Positions 55,652 to 64,000 of a stretch of 64,000 nt of DNA are shown here, one piece after another (the stretch's first letter is position 1; the number at the start of each line of letters is the position of its first letter). The notes under the pieces were generated by a model, which was not told the DNA's origin, ran no database searches, and saw nothing but the letters and a program-made list of their open reading frames with translations. This DNA comes from Nitrobacter sp051912485 (lineage in GTDB: Bacteria > Pseudomonadota > Alphaproteobacteria > Rhizobiales > Xanthobacteraceae). Made by a program: the position numbers and the translations under genes. Where the stretch lies: assembly GCF_051912485.1 (NCBI RefSeq), contig NZ_CP196822.1, positions 1-64,000 of the forward strand, read 5' to 3'.

Positions 55652-57088
55652 TCACAGCACCTTGCCCGGATTCATGATGCCTTGAGGGTCGAGCAGCGCC
55701 TTGATGCCGCGCATCAATTCGATCGCCGTCCCGTCCTTCACGTTGGGCAGTTCATCGCGCTTCAGCACGCCGATGCCGTGCTCGGCGGAAATCGAGCCGC
55801 TCATCCGCAGCGCGATGGCGAAGACGACGGCATTGACCTCGTGCCATCGATCGAGAAATTCCCGCGGTGTCGTTCCCGTCACGGGCTGGCTGACGTTGTA
55901 GTGGATGTTGCCGTCGCCGAGATGGCCGAAGGCGACCGGGCGGGCGCCGGGAACGAGCTTTGTCACGGCGGCATCGGCCTCAGCGATGAAGGCGGGGACG
56001 GCGGCGATCGGCACCGAGATATCGTGCTTGATCGAGCCGCCCTCCGGCTTCTGCGCCGCTGGGATTGTCTCACGCAGTTTCCAGAATGCCGCGCGCTGCT
56101 GAAGACTGGCCGCAATCACCGCATCTTCCACGATACCGTCCGTGATGCCCTGTCCGAGAATGACCTCAACGGTCCCAGCCGCATCGTCGCGCGACGATGA
56201 AACCTCCATCAGTACGTACCAGGGATGGCGCTCGCTGAGCGGGTCGCGGACAGCGAGACCGTGCTTGACGCACATATCGACGCAGATCTCCGCGAGCAGT
56301 TCGAAGCTGGTCAGGCCACCGGCGGCTTCGGCCTGAGAAATGGCCAGCAATCTCAAGGCATCGGCTGGCGATTTCAGGCCGACAATGGCGGTGTCCACCG
56401 CGCGCGGTTTTGGAAACAGTTTCAGGACCGCGGCGGTGATGATGCCGAGTGTGCCCTCGGCGCCGATGAACAGGTTGCGCAGGTCGTAGCCGGTATTGTC
56501 CTTTTTCAGCTTTGACAGGCCGTTGAGGATACGCCCGTCGGCGAGCACCACCTCGAGACCGAGCGCCATGTCGCGCGCTACGCCGAATGCCAGCGCGCCA
56601 GTGCCGCCGGCATTGGTCGAGAGATTACCACCGATGGTGCAGCTTCCTTCGGCGCCGAGCGACAGCGGAAAGAGGCGATCGGCTTCGCTGGCGTGCTGCT
56701 GGATGGTCTGCAGCACCACGCCGGCCTCGACCGTCATGGTGTTGGAGGCGGTATCGACCTCGCGGATTTTGTCCATCCGCCGCATCGAGACCACCACCTC
56801 GCCATTGTGCGGCGTCTGTCCGCCGACCAGACCGGTGTTGCCGCCCTGCGGCACCAGCGCGATCCGGTGTTCGGTCGCAAGCTTGCAGATGGCGGACACC
56901 TCTGCCGTCGATGCGGGACGCAGCACCAGCGGGGAACGTCCCTGAAACAGGTTGCGCTCCTCGGTGAGGTATTGCGCCAGTTCACTGGCGTCGGTCACCG
57001 CATATTTGTCGCCGACGATGGCCGTGAGGCGCGCGATCAGATCGGGCGACAGCGGCGGCAGCGCGGATTTTGGCGGGGCAATAGTCAT
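55652..57088 (-). CDS. FAD-linked D-2-hydroxyacid dehydrogenase (GlcD/D2HGDH type)
   Basis: A 478-residue flavoprotein. The FAD-binding PCMH domain (about 50-235) has VPQGGNTGLVGGQTP; the C-terminal oxidase domain ends SISAEHGIGVLKRDEL. Likely substrates are D-lactate, D-2-hydroxyglutarate or glycolate; no partner GlcE or GlcF gene is adjacent. It begins six bases after the stop of the Sua5-type gene, suggesting co-transcription. Confidence 0.87.
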   Translation of the reverse strand: MTIAPPKSALPPLSPDLIARLTAIVGDKYAVTDASELAQYLTEERNLFQGRSPLVLRPASTAEVSAICKLATEHRIALVPQGGNTGLVGGQTPHNGEVVVSMRRMDKIREVDTASNTMTVEAGVVLQTIQQHASEADRLFPLSLGAEGSCTIGGNLSTNAGGTGALAFGVARDMALGLEVVLADGRILNGLSKLKKDNTGYDLRNLFIGAEGTLGIITAAVLKLFPKPRAVDTAIVGLKSPADALRLLAISQAEAAGGLTSFELLAEICVDMCVKHGLAVRDPLSERHPWYVLMEVSSSRDDAAGTVEVILGQGITDGIVEDAVIAASLQQRAAFWKLRETIPAAQKPEGGSIKHDISVPIAAVPAFIAEADAAVTKLVPGARPVAFGHLGDGNIHYNVSQPVTGTTPREFLDRWHEVNAVVFAIALRMSGSISAEHGIGVLKRDELPNVKDGTAIELMRGIKALLDPQGIMNPGKVL

Positions 57089-57094
57089 CGCGAA

Positions 57095-58081
57095 TTAGCC
57101 TTGCGGCGCGGCGGCGCGGCGCAGCCGGTCGTTGATGGCTTCCCCGAGTCCGTCGTCGGGAACCGGCATCACCGCGATGGTCCGCGCGCCGCTGGCGTCG
57201 AGGGCGCGAAGATAGCCGAAAAGATTGGCCGCGGCCTCCTTGAGATCGCCGCGCTCGGACAGATTCATCACGGCGACCGCGGTGTCGATGCCCGCCAGAT
57301 CAGCCGGACCGAAGGCCAGCAGCGCCTCGCCGCGCGTAAGGCTCAAAGCATCGAGCCGCATCGTGGCGCGTGGCGCGTAGTGCGAGGCCAGCATCCCCGA
57401 CGCCAGCGGTCGTCCATCGGCCGCGTCGGGATCGGGCCGCGCCAGAGGGCTGCCAAGGACGCGCTCGATGTCGGAACGCGGAATTCCGCCGGGACGCAGC
57501 AATGTCGGGGACTCGAAACAACCGACGATGGTGGATTCGACGCCGACCTCGACCGTCCCCCCATCGACGATCAGGTCGATCCGCCCCGCAAGGTCGCTTT
57601 GCACGTGCGCGGCGGTCGTCGGGGAGACATGGCCCGACAGGTTGGCGGACGGCGCGACGACCGCGCTGCCGAACGCGCGCAGGATGTCGCGCGCCACCGG
57701 ATGGGCGGGAACCCGCAGTGCGATGGTATCGAGGCCCGCGGTTGCAAGTTCGGCCACCGGGCAGCGTGCGCCTTTCGGCAACACCAGTGTCAGCGGCCCC
57801 GGCCAGAACGCGGCGGCGAGCGCGAGGGCCGTTGCATCGAAACGGGCGATCCGTTTTGCCGCTGCGAGATCGCCGACATGCACGATCAGTGGATTGAATG
57901 CGGGCCGGCCCTTGGCCCGGTAGAGCCGCGCGACCGCTTCCGCGTTGGTAGCGTTGGCGCCGAGCCCGTAGACCGTCTCAGTGGGGAACGCGACCAGCCC
58001 GCCGTTGCGCAGCGTCCGCGCGGCTGCGGCCGTCGCGGCCTCCCCGGCCGGTCGAATCTGCGTTGTCAGGTCCACGGTCAT
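57095..58081 (-). CDS. Threonylcarbamoyl-AMP synthase, Sua5 type
   Basis: Makes threonylcarbamoyl-AMP from threonine, bicarbonate and ATP, the first step of the t6A37 modification of ANN-reading tRNAs. The N-terminal YrdC domain has LVAFPTETVYGLGANAT near residues 29-45 and APSANLSGHVSPT; the C-terminal Sua5 domain completes about 328 residues. An earlier TTG start (58099) is possible, but the ATG at 58081 better fits the family. It is divergent from the nearby tRNA-Pro gene. Confidence 0.9.
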   Translation of the reverse strand: MTVDLTTQIRPAGEAATAAAARTLRNGGLVAFPTETVYGLGANATNAEAVARLYRAKGRPAFNPLIVHVGDLAAAKRIARFDATALALAAAFWPGPLTLVLPKGARCPVAELATAGLDTIALRVPAHPVARDILRAFGSAVVAPSANLSGHVSPTTAAHVQSDLAGRIDLIVDGGTVEVGVESTIVGCFESPTLLRPGGIPRSDIERVLGSPLARPDPDAADGRPLASGMLASHYAPRATMRLDALSLTRGEALLAFGPADLAGIDTAVAVMNLSERGDLKEAAANLFGYLRALDASGARTIAVMPVPDDGLGEAINDRLRRAAAPQG

Positions 58082-58148
58082 AGCGGTTTCGGTTCTCAAT
58101 TCAGCTTCTTGCGGTGCGCGAAACCCAAGGCTATAAGCCGCGTCTTGT

Positions 58149-58225
58149 CGGAGTGTGGCTCAGCCCGGTAGAGCACTGCGTTCGGGACGCAGGGGTCGCA
58201 GGTTCGAATCCTGCCACTCCGACCA
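58149..58225 (+). tRNA. tRNA-Pro (CGG anticodon)
   Basis: A 77-nt tRNA: acceptor CGGAGTG pairs with CACTCCG, D-arm GCTC...GAGC, anticodon stem CTGCG/CGCAG with loop TTCGGGA (anticodon CGG, reads CCG), T-arm GCAGGTTCGAATCCTGC, and an encoded CCA end. Complete and canonical, with an intact discriminator region. No integrase or att-type repeat was seen beside it. Confidence 0.97.
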
Positions 58226-58538
58226 TTATTTCAATGACTTATAATTTCGATGCGTCGGCCGCGCAACGCAGCGCGCGACGAATTGACCCGTTACGCGCGA
58301 GTTGGCAAGAACTGCTTGCCGTCGCACAACTGACAGGCCAGTGAGAGGATCATCCCGTCGCGCCAGCGCGCGCAGCTGACGAAAAGTGACGTAGATTCGA
58401 GATGATATAAGAAAAATTTTGGTTCGACGAAGGACATTGAAATTGTATTTATTACATGCCACGAGTCAATGTGATTTAACGCTCTGGAAAACGGCAGATC
58501 AGGCAGTCCGCCGATCGTCGTCGAGGGGAGGCAACTGA
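58226..58538. promoter_or_regulatory. Upstream region of cbbF
   Basis: 313 bp with no gene. AT-rich sequence at 58390-58460 contains an inverted repeat ACATTGA (58434-58440)/TCAATGT (58466-58472). CbbR-type LysR sites are expected before cbb operons, but none is certain here, and no cbbR gene flanks this operon. GGGAGG precedes the cbbF ATG. Confidence 0.35.
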
Positions 58539-59576
58539 ATGAGCCAAAAGCTGACACTGCAGGAGAGGATGGACGCAGAATCGGGGTCGGATCCGCTTCG
58601 CCAGGCAGTGAAGGAAGCCGTAGCTGCACTCGCGCAGGCGGCGATCGATATTTCCGATCTGACGTGCCGCGGCGCGTTGGCCGGGATCACCGGGGAGGCC
58701 CAGGGCCGCAATACCGATGGTGATGTCCAGAAGGATCTCGATGTTCGCGCCGATCAAATCATCCGCGACGCCCTTGGCGCGCTGCCGATCGCAGTGCTTG
58801 CCTCGGAGGAAATGGCGGAACTGGACATTTTAAAACCGGGCGCGCCGATCAGCGTTGCGTTCGATCCGCTGGATGGCTCGTCGAACATCAACACGAACAT
58901 CTCGGTTGGCACGATTTTTTCGATCATGCCCACGCCGCCCGATCCCAGCGCTGCCTTTTCCCAGGCCGGAAGCGCGCAGCTTGCGGCTGGTTTCGTTGTC
59001 TACGGCCCGCAAACCTCTCTCGTCCTCACCCTCGGGCGAGGTGTCGATATCTTTACGCTTGATCGCGTCGAGCGGGTGTTCAAGCTCACGGGATCAATGG
59101 TGCAGATCCCGGCGGAGGCCAAGGAATTCGCAATCAATTCTTCGAACCGCCGTCACTGGGATTTACCGGTGCGCGCCTACATCGAAGAATGCGTCATGGG
59201 GGCTGAGGGTCCGTGCGGCAAGGACTTCAACATGCGCTGGGTCGGCTCCCTGGTCGCGGAAGCTTTCCGCATTCTCGTTCGCGGCGGTATTTTCCTCTAC
59301 CCCGGAGATGGTCGCGACGGCTACGAGGAAGGGCGCTTGCGCCTGGTCTATGAAGCGCATCCCATGGCTTTCATCATCGAGCAGGCTGGCGGCGGCGCTT
59401 CCACCGGCCGAAAACGGATTCTCGATATCACACCTACCAGCCTCCATCAGCGAGTCCCGCTGATCATGGGCTCGATCAAGAACGTCGAGCGGGTTGAGCA
59501 CATGCACACTTTGCCCGACGTTGCTTTGGAAGCGAATGCACCATTGTTTGGGCATCGCGGTCTGTTTCGCGTTTGA
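58539..59576 (+). CDS. cbbF: Fructose-1,6-bisphosphatase, class I
   Basis: Removes the 1-phosphate of fructose-1,6-bisphosphate in the Calvin cycle and gluconeogenesis. The 345-residue length is normal. The metal/catalytic motif FDPLDGSSNINTNISVG lies near residues 107-123; LASEEM and QAGGGASTG are also present. It is the first gene of the cbbF-cbbP-48-codon ORF-fba run. The adjacent phosphoribulokinase makes a Calvin-cycle role likely. Confidence 0.94.
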   Translation: MSQKLTLQERMDAESGSDPLRQAVKEAVAALAQAAIDISDLTCRGALAGITGEAQGRNTDGDVQKDLDVRADQIIRDALGALPIAVLASEEMAELDILKPGAPISVAFDPLDGSSNINTNISVGTIFSIMPTPPDPSAAFSQAGSAQLAAGFVVYGPQTSLVLTLGRGVDIFTLDRVERVFKLTGSMVQIPAEAKEFAINSSNRRHWDLPVRAYIEECVMGAEGPCGKDFNMRWVGSLVAEAFRILVRGGIFLYPGDGRDGYEEGRLRLVYEAHPMAFIIEQAGGGASTGRKRILDITPTSLHQRVPLIMGSIKNVERVEHMHTLPDVALEANAPLFGHRGLFRV

Positions 59577-59596
59577 ATTGAGGGGCTATCGCAATC

Positions 59597-60469
59597 GTGT
59601 CCAGGAAGCATCCAATCATTTCAATCACGGGTTCGTCGGGCGCCGGCACGACATCCGTGAAGCGAACTTTCGAGCAGATTTTCCGCCGCGAGAATGTCGT
59701 GGCCGCCTATATCGAAGGAGACGCGTTCCATCGCTATAACCGCGTCGAAATGCGCACCCACATGGCCGAGGAATCGGATCGGGGTAACAAGCATTTCAGT
59801 CACTTCAGTCCGGAGACCAATTTGTTCTCCGAACTGGAGGCTGTGTTCCGAAGCTATAGCGAAACAGGAACAGGCAACACGCGCTACTATGTGCATGACG
59901 ATGTGGAATCGGCGCTGCACAAGGTTCCGCCCGGGACGTTCACCGACTGGCAGAAGTTGCCCGACAGCTCGGACCTGTTGTTTTACGAAGGTCTGCACGG
60001 CGCGGTGGTGACCGATAAGGTCAATGTTGCTCAATATGCGGATCTCAAGATCGGCGTCGTTCCCGTGATCAATCTCGAATGGATCCAGAAGCTGCATCGG
60101 GATCGCAGCGCGCGGGGCTATTCCACCGAGGCAGTCACCGACACCATCCTTCGGCGCATGCCGGATTACGTCAATTATATCTGCCCTCAATTCGCCGAGA
60201 CGGACATCAATTTCCAGCGCGTGCCGACGGTGGATACTTCAAATCCATTTATCGCGCGATGGATACCCACGCCCGACGAGTCGATGGTCGTGATCCGGAT
60301 GAAGAATCCGCGCGGCATCGATTTCCCGTATCTGCTGTCGATGATTCCGAACAGCTTCATGTCGCGCGCGAACTCGATTGTCATTCACGGGTCCAAGCTG
60401 GATCTCGCGATGCAGTTGATCCTGACGCCGCTGATCCTTCAGCTCATCGAGCGAAAGAGACGCGCATGA
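59597..60469 (+). CDS. cbbP: Phosphoribulokinase
   Basis: Makes ribulose-1,5-bisphosphate from ribulose-5-phosphate and ATP, the step unique to the Calvin cycle. The 290-residue prokaryotic type has the P-loop-like GSSGAGTTSVKRTF near residues 12-25 and EGDAFHRYNR near 40. Start is GTG at 59597, as required by the family N-terminus. Its stop overlaps the next small ORF by four bases. Confidence 0.96.
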   Translation: MSRKHPIISITGSSGAGTTSVKRTFEQIFRRENVVAAYIEGDAFHRYNRVEMRTHMAEESDRGNKHFSHFSPETNLFSELEAVFRSYSETGTGNTRYYVHDDVESALHKVPPGTFTDWQKLPDSSDLLFYEGLHGAVVTDKVNVAQYADLKIGVVPVINLEWIQKLHRDRSARGYSTEAVTDTILRRMPDYVNYICPQFAETDINFQRVPTVDTSNPFIARWIPTPDESMVVIRMKNPRGIDFPYLLSMIPNSFMSRANSIVIHGSKLDLAMQLILTPLILQLIERKRRA

Positions 60470-60612
60470 TGGGTGTACTGATGCCGCAAGGCATAACTGT
60501 GGACGAGCGGAGCCGCTGGAACGATGGCGGGAACCGCGACATTGAGGTGGTTGATTGGTACGTGGGCAAGGGGAGTATAATCCCCGGCGTGGCCCCCGTC
60601 AGCGCATCATAA
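60466..60612 (+). CDS. Possible small protein between cbbP and fba (48 aa)
   Basis: An ATG overlapping the cbbP stop (ATGA) opens a 48-codon frame (MMGVLMPQGITVDERSRW...). The overlap suggests coupled translation, and the frame fills the gap before the aldolase gene. I do not recognise it and it may be a chance frame. The same bases contain TATAAT (60576-60581) inside a GGGGA/TCCCC hairpin, which could instead be an internal promoter or leader for the aldolase gene. Confidence 0.35.
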   Translation: MMGVLMPQGITVDERSRWNDGGNRDIEVVDWYVGKGSIIPGVAPVSAS

Positions 60613-60625
60613 AGGGTGACGAAAA

Positions 60626-61711
60626 ATGGCTCGTATTACACTGAGACAACTGCTGGATCATGCTGCCGAGAACGGTTACGGCGTCCCGGCGTTCAACATC
60701 AACAACATGGAGCAGGGGCTTGCCATCATGGAGGCGGCGGCCGCCGTTGATGCGCCGGTCATCATGCAGGCTTCGCGCGGCGCGCGCTCCTATGCCAACG
60801 ACATCATGCTGGCGAACATGATCGACGCGCTGGATCAGATGTATCCGCATATTCCGCTATGCATGCATCAGGATCACGGCAACGAAGAAGCGACCTGCGC
60901 CACGGCGATCAAGTACGGCTTCACCTCGGTCATGATGGACGGCTCGCTCAAGGCCGACGCCAAGACCGCGGCGGACTACGAGTATAACGTCGACATCACC
61001 CGCCGCGTCGTTGACATGGCGCACTGGGTCGGTGCTTCGGTGGAAGGCGAACTGGGCGTGCTCGGCTCGCTCGAGCACGGCGGCGGCGAGCAGGAAGACG
61101 GACACGGCATCGAAGGCCCGGTCAGTCACGATCAGTTGCTGACCGATCCCGATCAGGCCGTCGATTTCGTCCGCGCGACCAAGGTCGACGCTTTGGCGAT
61201 CGCGATGGGCACTTCGCACGGCGCCTACAAGTTCTCACGCAAGCCGGATGGCGACATCCTTGCCATGAAGGTGGTCGAGGAGATCCATCGCCGTCTTCCC
61301 AATACACATCTGGTGATGCACGGCTCGTCCTCGGTGCCCCAGCATCTGCAGGATGAATTCAATAAATTCGGCGGCGAGATGCCGCAGACCTGGGGTGTGC
61401 CGGTCGAGGAGATCGTTCGCGGCATCAAGCATGGTGTCCGCAAGGTCAATATCGACACCGACTGCCGACTGGCCATGACCGCGGTATTCCGGAAAGTCGC
61501 GTCCAGCAGCAAGAGCGAATTCGATCCACGCAAGTTCCTGAAACCCGCGATGGATGCGATGCGCGACCTCTGTCGCGAGCGCTTTGAACAGTTTGGCACT
61601 GCCGGAAAGGCCTCGAAGATCAGGGTGATCCCCTTGTCTGAAATGGCCAAGCTCTATCGCGCGGGCAAACTTGATCCGCGTATCGGTGAAACGGCTGTTG
61701 CTGCTGAGTAA
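60626..61711 (+). CDS. cbbA: Fructose-bisphosphate aldolase, class II (CbbA type)
   Basis: Zinc-dependent aldolase of 361 residues, close to Calvin-cycle CbbA proteins; it also acts on sedoheptulose-1,7-bisphosphate in many autotrophs. Metal and substrate motifs are visible: PLCMHQDHGNE (about 77-87), SVEGELGVLGSLEHGGGEQEDG, AMGTSHGAYKF, VMHGSSSVPQ and VNIDTDCRLAMT. It ends the cbbF-cbbP run and is unrelated in fold chemistry to the class I aldolase at 195. Confidence 0.95.
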   Translation: MARITLRQLLDHAAENGYGVPAFNINNMEQGLAIMEAAAAVDAPVIMQASRGARSYANDIMLANMIDALDQMYPHIPLCMHQDHGNEEATCATAIKYGFTSVMMDGSLKADAKTAADYEYNVDITRRVVDMAHWVGASVEGELGVLGSLEHGGGEQEDGHGIEGPVSHDQLLTDPDQAVDFVRATKVDALAIAMGTSHGAYKFSRKPDGDILAMKVVEEIHRRLPNTHLVMHGSSSVPQHLQDEFNKFGGEMPQTWGVPVEEIVRGIKHGVRKVNIDTDCRLAMTAVFRKVASSSKSEFDPRKFLKPAMDAMRDLCRERFEQFGTAGKASKIRVIPLSEMAKLYRAGKLDPRIGETAVAAE

Positions 61712-61723
61712 CTACGATCGGGT

Positions 61724-61755
61724 TTTGTAGCGGATCCCTGCGGGACCGCTACAAA
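61724..61755 (+). terminator. Hairpin after the cbb operon
   Basis: TTTGTAGCGG (61724-61733) and CCGCTACAAA (61746-61755) form a perfect 10-bp stem, extended by TCCC/GGGA inside. There is no T-run, so it may act as a Rho-dependent or processing end. Confidence 0.5.
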
Positions 61756-61789
61756 TCCGGCGTGTTGGCGTTCCAGAGGCCGGCCATTG

Positions 61790-62062
61790 ATGCCGGCACG
61801 GAGCGTGAGCGTCTCGACAGGTTCGGCCGGCGCTGCTGGCGCCGAACCAAAGCTCGGTCTTTCGGGTCGCTATCCGACATCCCCTGCGGTGGTGACACGT
61901 TCCGAGGTCGATGCTACGCCTCGTCTATTCCATCCGGTCAAAGCTGGGACGTTTCATCCTCCCGATCGTCCGGTCCCGGATGTACTGCTCCGTCGTCTCT
62001 ATGGCGACGGAGCCTTTCTCCCCGAGCAGTTGTCGTCGATTTTCGATCGCATCGGTCTATAG
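61790..62062 (+). CDS. Possible small protein of unknown function (90 aa)
   Basis: An ATG preceded by AGAGG opens a 90-codon frame that ends with a plausible folded segment (DRPVPDVLLRRLYGDGAFLPEQLSSIFDRIGL). I recognise no family. Its TAG stop lies at the left edge of the family 2 repeat. The codon pattern is mixed, so it could also be a non-functional frame in a 600-bp gap. Confidence 0.35.
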   Translation: MPARSVSVSTGSAGAAGAEPKLGLSGRYPTSPAVVTRSEVDATPRLFHPVKAGTFHPPDRPVPDVLLRRLYGDGAFLPEQLSSIFDRIGL

Positions 62063-62161
62063 CGTTTTCGAGCGAAGTGGATACCGGTTCGCGTCGAGAA
62101 CACGCGTCAAATCAGAAATCATAGAGCCCCGCTTCTGATTCCATCAGAAGCGAAAGTTCTA
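62057..62161 (+). repeat. Intergenic palindromic repeat, family 2, upstream of prpE
   Basis: Starts CTATAGCGTTTTCGAGCG and contains TACCGGTTCGCGT, CGCGTCAAATCA and a perfect hairpin CGCTTCTGAT/ATCAGAAGCG (62130-62152), ending GTTCTA. It matches 7201-7303 in reverse and the right half matches 36745-36797. Confidence 0.7.
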
Positions 62162-62311
62162 GGTCACGCGCGACGAATTGGTCGACGGTGGTCACGCCTG
62201 CGGTTGCCGTCCGCGTTGGCCAGTCCGGCGAAGCGGATACGCCATAGGAACAAGCTCGCCGCCCTTGAATTGGGGCCTGATCCCGTGAGAATGCTCAACG
62301 GGAGACGCGCC

Positions 62312-64000
62312 ATGAACATTCCGGAAAAAAGCCGCTACCGCGAGGTTTACGCCCGCTCGCTCAGCGATCCCGAGGGGTTCTGGGCTGAAGCCGCGCGCGA
62401 GATCGACTGGATCGAGCCAGCGAAAAGAGTCTTTGACCCCGCGATGGGGCTTTATGGTCGCTGGTTTGCCGGTGCCGTGGTCAATACCTGCTACAATGCG
62501 CTGGACCGCCATGTCGCCGCTGGCCGTGCCGATCAGGTCGCGCTGATTCATGATTCGCCGCTGGCCAATCCGGGCGGACCGAGCGTCATTATCACCTTCA
62601 CCTATGCCGAACTGCTCAAGGAGGTGGAGACGCTCGCAGCAGTGATGCAGGATTTTGGCGTTGCCAAGGGCGACCGCGTCGTTCTTTACATGCCGTTGGT
62701 GCCCGAGGCGGTCGTGGCGATGCTGGCCTGCGCGCGGATCGGCGCGGTGCACTCCGTAGTGTTCGGCGGTTTCGCGGCCAAGGAGCTTGCGACCCGGATC
62801 GACGATGCCAAGCCGAAGCTGGTCTTTTCAGCAAGTTGCGGCCTGGAGCCCGGACGCATCGTGCAGTACAAGCCGCTGCTCGACGAGGCGATCAAGCTCG
62901 CCGCGCACAAGGTGCCGGTCTGCGTTATTCTGCAACGGCCGCAGCAGCGCTGCGACCTGATCGCGGGCCGCGATCACGACTGGGCGGCGCTGCGCGACGC
63001 TGCGATGACGGCGAAGAAGTCTGCGCCTTGCGTGCCGGTACTCGCCACCGATCCGCTCTACATTCTCTACACCTCCGGCACGACCGGGGTGCCGAAAGGC
63101 GTTGTGCGCGACAATGGCGGCCATCTGGTCGCGCTGAAATGGTCGATGTTCAACCTCTACGGCGTGAAGCCCGGCGAGGTCTGGTGGTGTGGGTCCGATA
63201 TCGGCTGGGTGGTCGGCCACAGCTATATTGTCTACGGGCCGCTGATTCACGGCACCACCACGGTCATGTACGAGGGCAAACCGATCGGCACGCCCGATGC
63301 CGGTGCGTTCTGGCGCGTCATCTCGCAGCACGGGGCGGTGGCGTTCTTCACCGCGCCGACCGCGTTCCGTGCCATCAAGAAGGAAGACCCGGAGGGCGCT
63401 TTCATCCGCAAATACGATCTGTCAAAATTCCGCACGCTGTTCCTGGCCGGCGAGCGCGCCGATCCGCCGACGGTGGAATGGGCGGAAAAGCAACTCCAGG
63501 TGCCCGTCGTCGATCATTGGTGGCAGACCGAAACAGGCTGGGGCGTCGCTGGCAATCCGGTCGGCCTCGGTATGCTGCCTGTGAAGCATGGCTCGCCGAC
63601 GGTGGCGATGCCGGGCTATCAAATCGATATCGTCGACGAGGCGGCGAAGCCGCTGCCGGCCAATGCGATGGGCTCCATCGTCATCAAGCTGCCGCTGCCG
63701 CCGGGATGCCTGCCGACGCTGTGGGAGCAGGACGACCGCTGCAGGGAAGCCTACCTCAGCGAATTTCCCGGCTACTACAAGACCTCGGACGCCGGCTACA
63801 AGGACGAGGACGGCTACATCTTCGTCATGGGTCGCACCGACGACATCATCAACGTCGCTGGTCATCGGCTGTCCACCGGCGGCATGGAGGAGATTCTCGC
63901 GTCGCACCCCGACGTCGCCGAATGCGCGGTACTCGGCATCAGGGACACGATCAAGGGCGAGGTGCCGTGCGGCCTCCTGGTGTTGAAGGCCGGCGTGAGC
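62312..64000 (+). CDS. prpE: Propionyl-CoA synthetase, partial (3' end beyond the window)
   Basis: Acyl-CoA synthetase activating propionate, of the acetyl-CoA synthetase family. The first 563 codons are present. YILYTSGTTGVPKGVVRDNGG (about 250-270) is the AMP-binding P-loop; VWWCGSDIGWVVGHSYIVYGPL and VVDHWWQTETGWGV are typical of PrpE/Acs proteins; GRTDDIINVAGHRLSTG begins the C-terminal domain. GGGAG precedes the ATG. The frame reaches the window edge with no stop. Confidence 0.93.
   Translation, partial: MNIPEKSRYREVYARSLSDPEGFWAEAAREIDWIEPAKRVFDPAMGLYGRWFAGAVVNTCYNALDRHVAAGRADQVALIHDSPLANPGGPSVIITFTYAELLKEVETLAAVMQDFGVAKGDRVVLYMPLVPEAVVAMLACARIGAVHSVVFGGFAAKELATRIDDAKPKLVFSASCGLEPGRIVQYKPLLDEAIKLAAHKVPVCVILQRPQQRCDLIAGRDHDWAALRDAAMTAKKSAPCVPVLATDPLYILYTSGTTGVPKGVVRDNGGHLVALKWSMFNLYGVKPGEVWWCGSDIGWVVGHSYIVYGPLIHGTTTVMYEGKPIGTPDAGAFWRVISQHGAVAFFTAPTAFRAIKKEDPEGAFIRKYDLSKFRTLFLAGERADPPTVEWAEKQLQVPVVDHWWQTETGWGVAGNPVGLGMLPVKHGSPTVAMPGYQIDIVDEAAKPLPANAMGSIVIKLPLPPGCLPTLWEQDDRCREAYLSEFPGYYKTSDAGYKDEDGYIFVMGRTDDIINVAGHRLSTGGMEEILASHPDVAECAVLGIRDTIKGEVPCGLLVLKAGVS

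Noticed and set aside
58149..58538. tRNA-Pro as an integration site for a genomic island
   Set aside because: No integrase, phage gene or duplicated tRNA 3' end was found on either side; the downstream genes are ordinary cbb genes.

Overview
The window is GC-rich chromosomal DNA from an alphaproteobacterium, most likely a Rhizobiales member of the Bradyrhizobiaceae/Nitrobacteraceae type (Bradyrhizobium, Rhodopseudomonas, Nitrobacter and relatives). The grounds are the ruvCAB-ybgC-tolQRAB-pal-cpoB-tilS-ftsH gene order, the DUF4164-zapA-6S RNA-5-FCL order, TIGR02301 and DUF2852 proteins, prokaryotic-type phosphoribulokinase with class I FBPase, and many short palindromic intergenic repeats. The genus is an inference. 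No phage, plasmid, transposase, integrase or CRISPR was seen.

Layout. 195-5826 (minus): a carbon-metabolism run, transketolase, GAPDH, PGK, class I FBP aldolase. 6105-9629 (plus): DUF4164 coiled-coil protein, ZapA, a 6S RNA candidate, 5-formyl-THF cyclo-ligase, a YmdB-type phosphodiesterase, YebC. 9930-12524: MgtE and two exported proteins of unknown function. 12715-15351: ruvC-ruvA-ruvB-ybgC with overlapping ends. 15352-22607: a 7.3-kb accessory block separating ybgC from tolQ. It holds an ECF42-type sigma factor with a C-terminal extension, three DGPF/YCII proteins, a VOC protein, a SRPBCC protein, a GST, a TetR regulator and a DUF2852 protein. 23010-36579: tolQ-tolR-tolA-tolB, then a GGDEF/EAL protein and a FeeM-like N-acyl amino acid synthase, then pal-cpoB, a broken VOC gene, tilS and ftsH. 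36916-45723: PPDK, SleB-type hydrolase, MFS transporter, AcuI-like reductase, an exported protein and a PuuD-like amidase. 45797-51359 (minus): DUF2339 giant membrane protein, phosphatase, HD hydrolase, Tag, YgfZ. 51516-58081: dihydroorotase-like protein, small unknowns, Nudix, SRAP peptidase, FAD oxidoreductase, Sua5. 58149: tRNA-Pro(CGG). 58539-61711: Calvin-cycle operon cbbF-cbbP-(48-codon ORF)-class II aldolase. 62312 to the end: partial prpE.

How genes work together. The two carbon clusters supply reversible glycolysis/gluconeogenesis and the RuBP-regeneration arm of the Calvin cycle, with two unrelated FBP aldolases; RuBisCO and cbbR are not in the window. The Tol-Pal set builds the trans-envelope machine for outer-membrane constriction. 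The accessory block looks like a small regulon: four transcription units carry a shared promoter, TGTCGG or TGTCTG, 17 bp, CGTC, close to the published ECF42 motif. A TetR gene and the DUF2852 gene in the same block share a 19-bp operator. Several palindromic intergenic repeats with CTAG-like ends sit flush against genes and supply their TAG stop codons or abut their starts.
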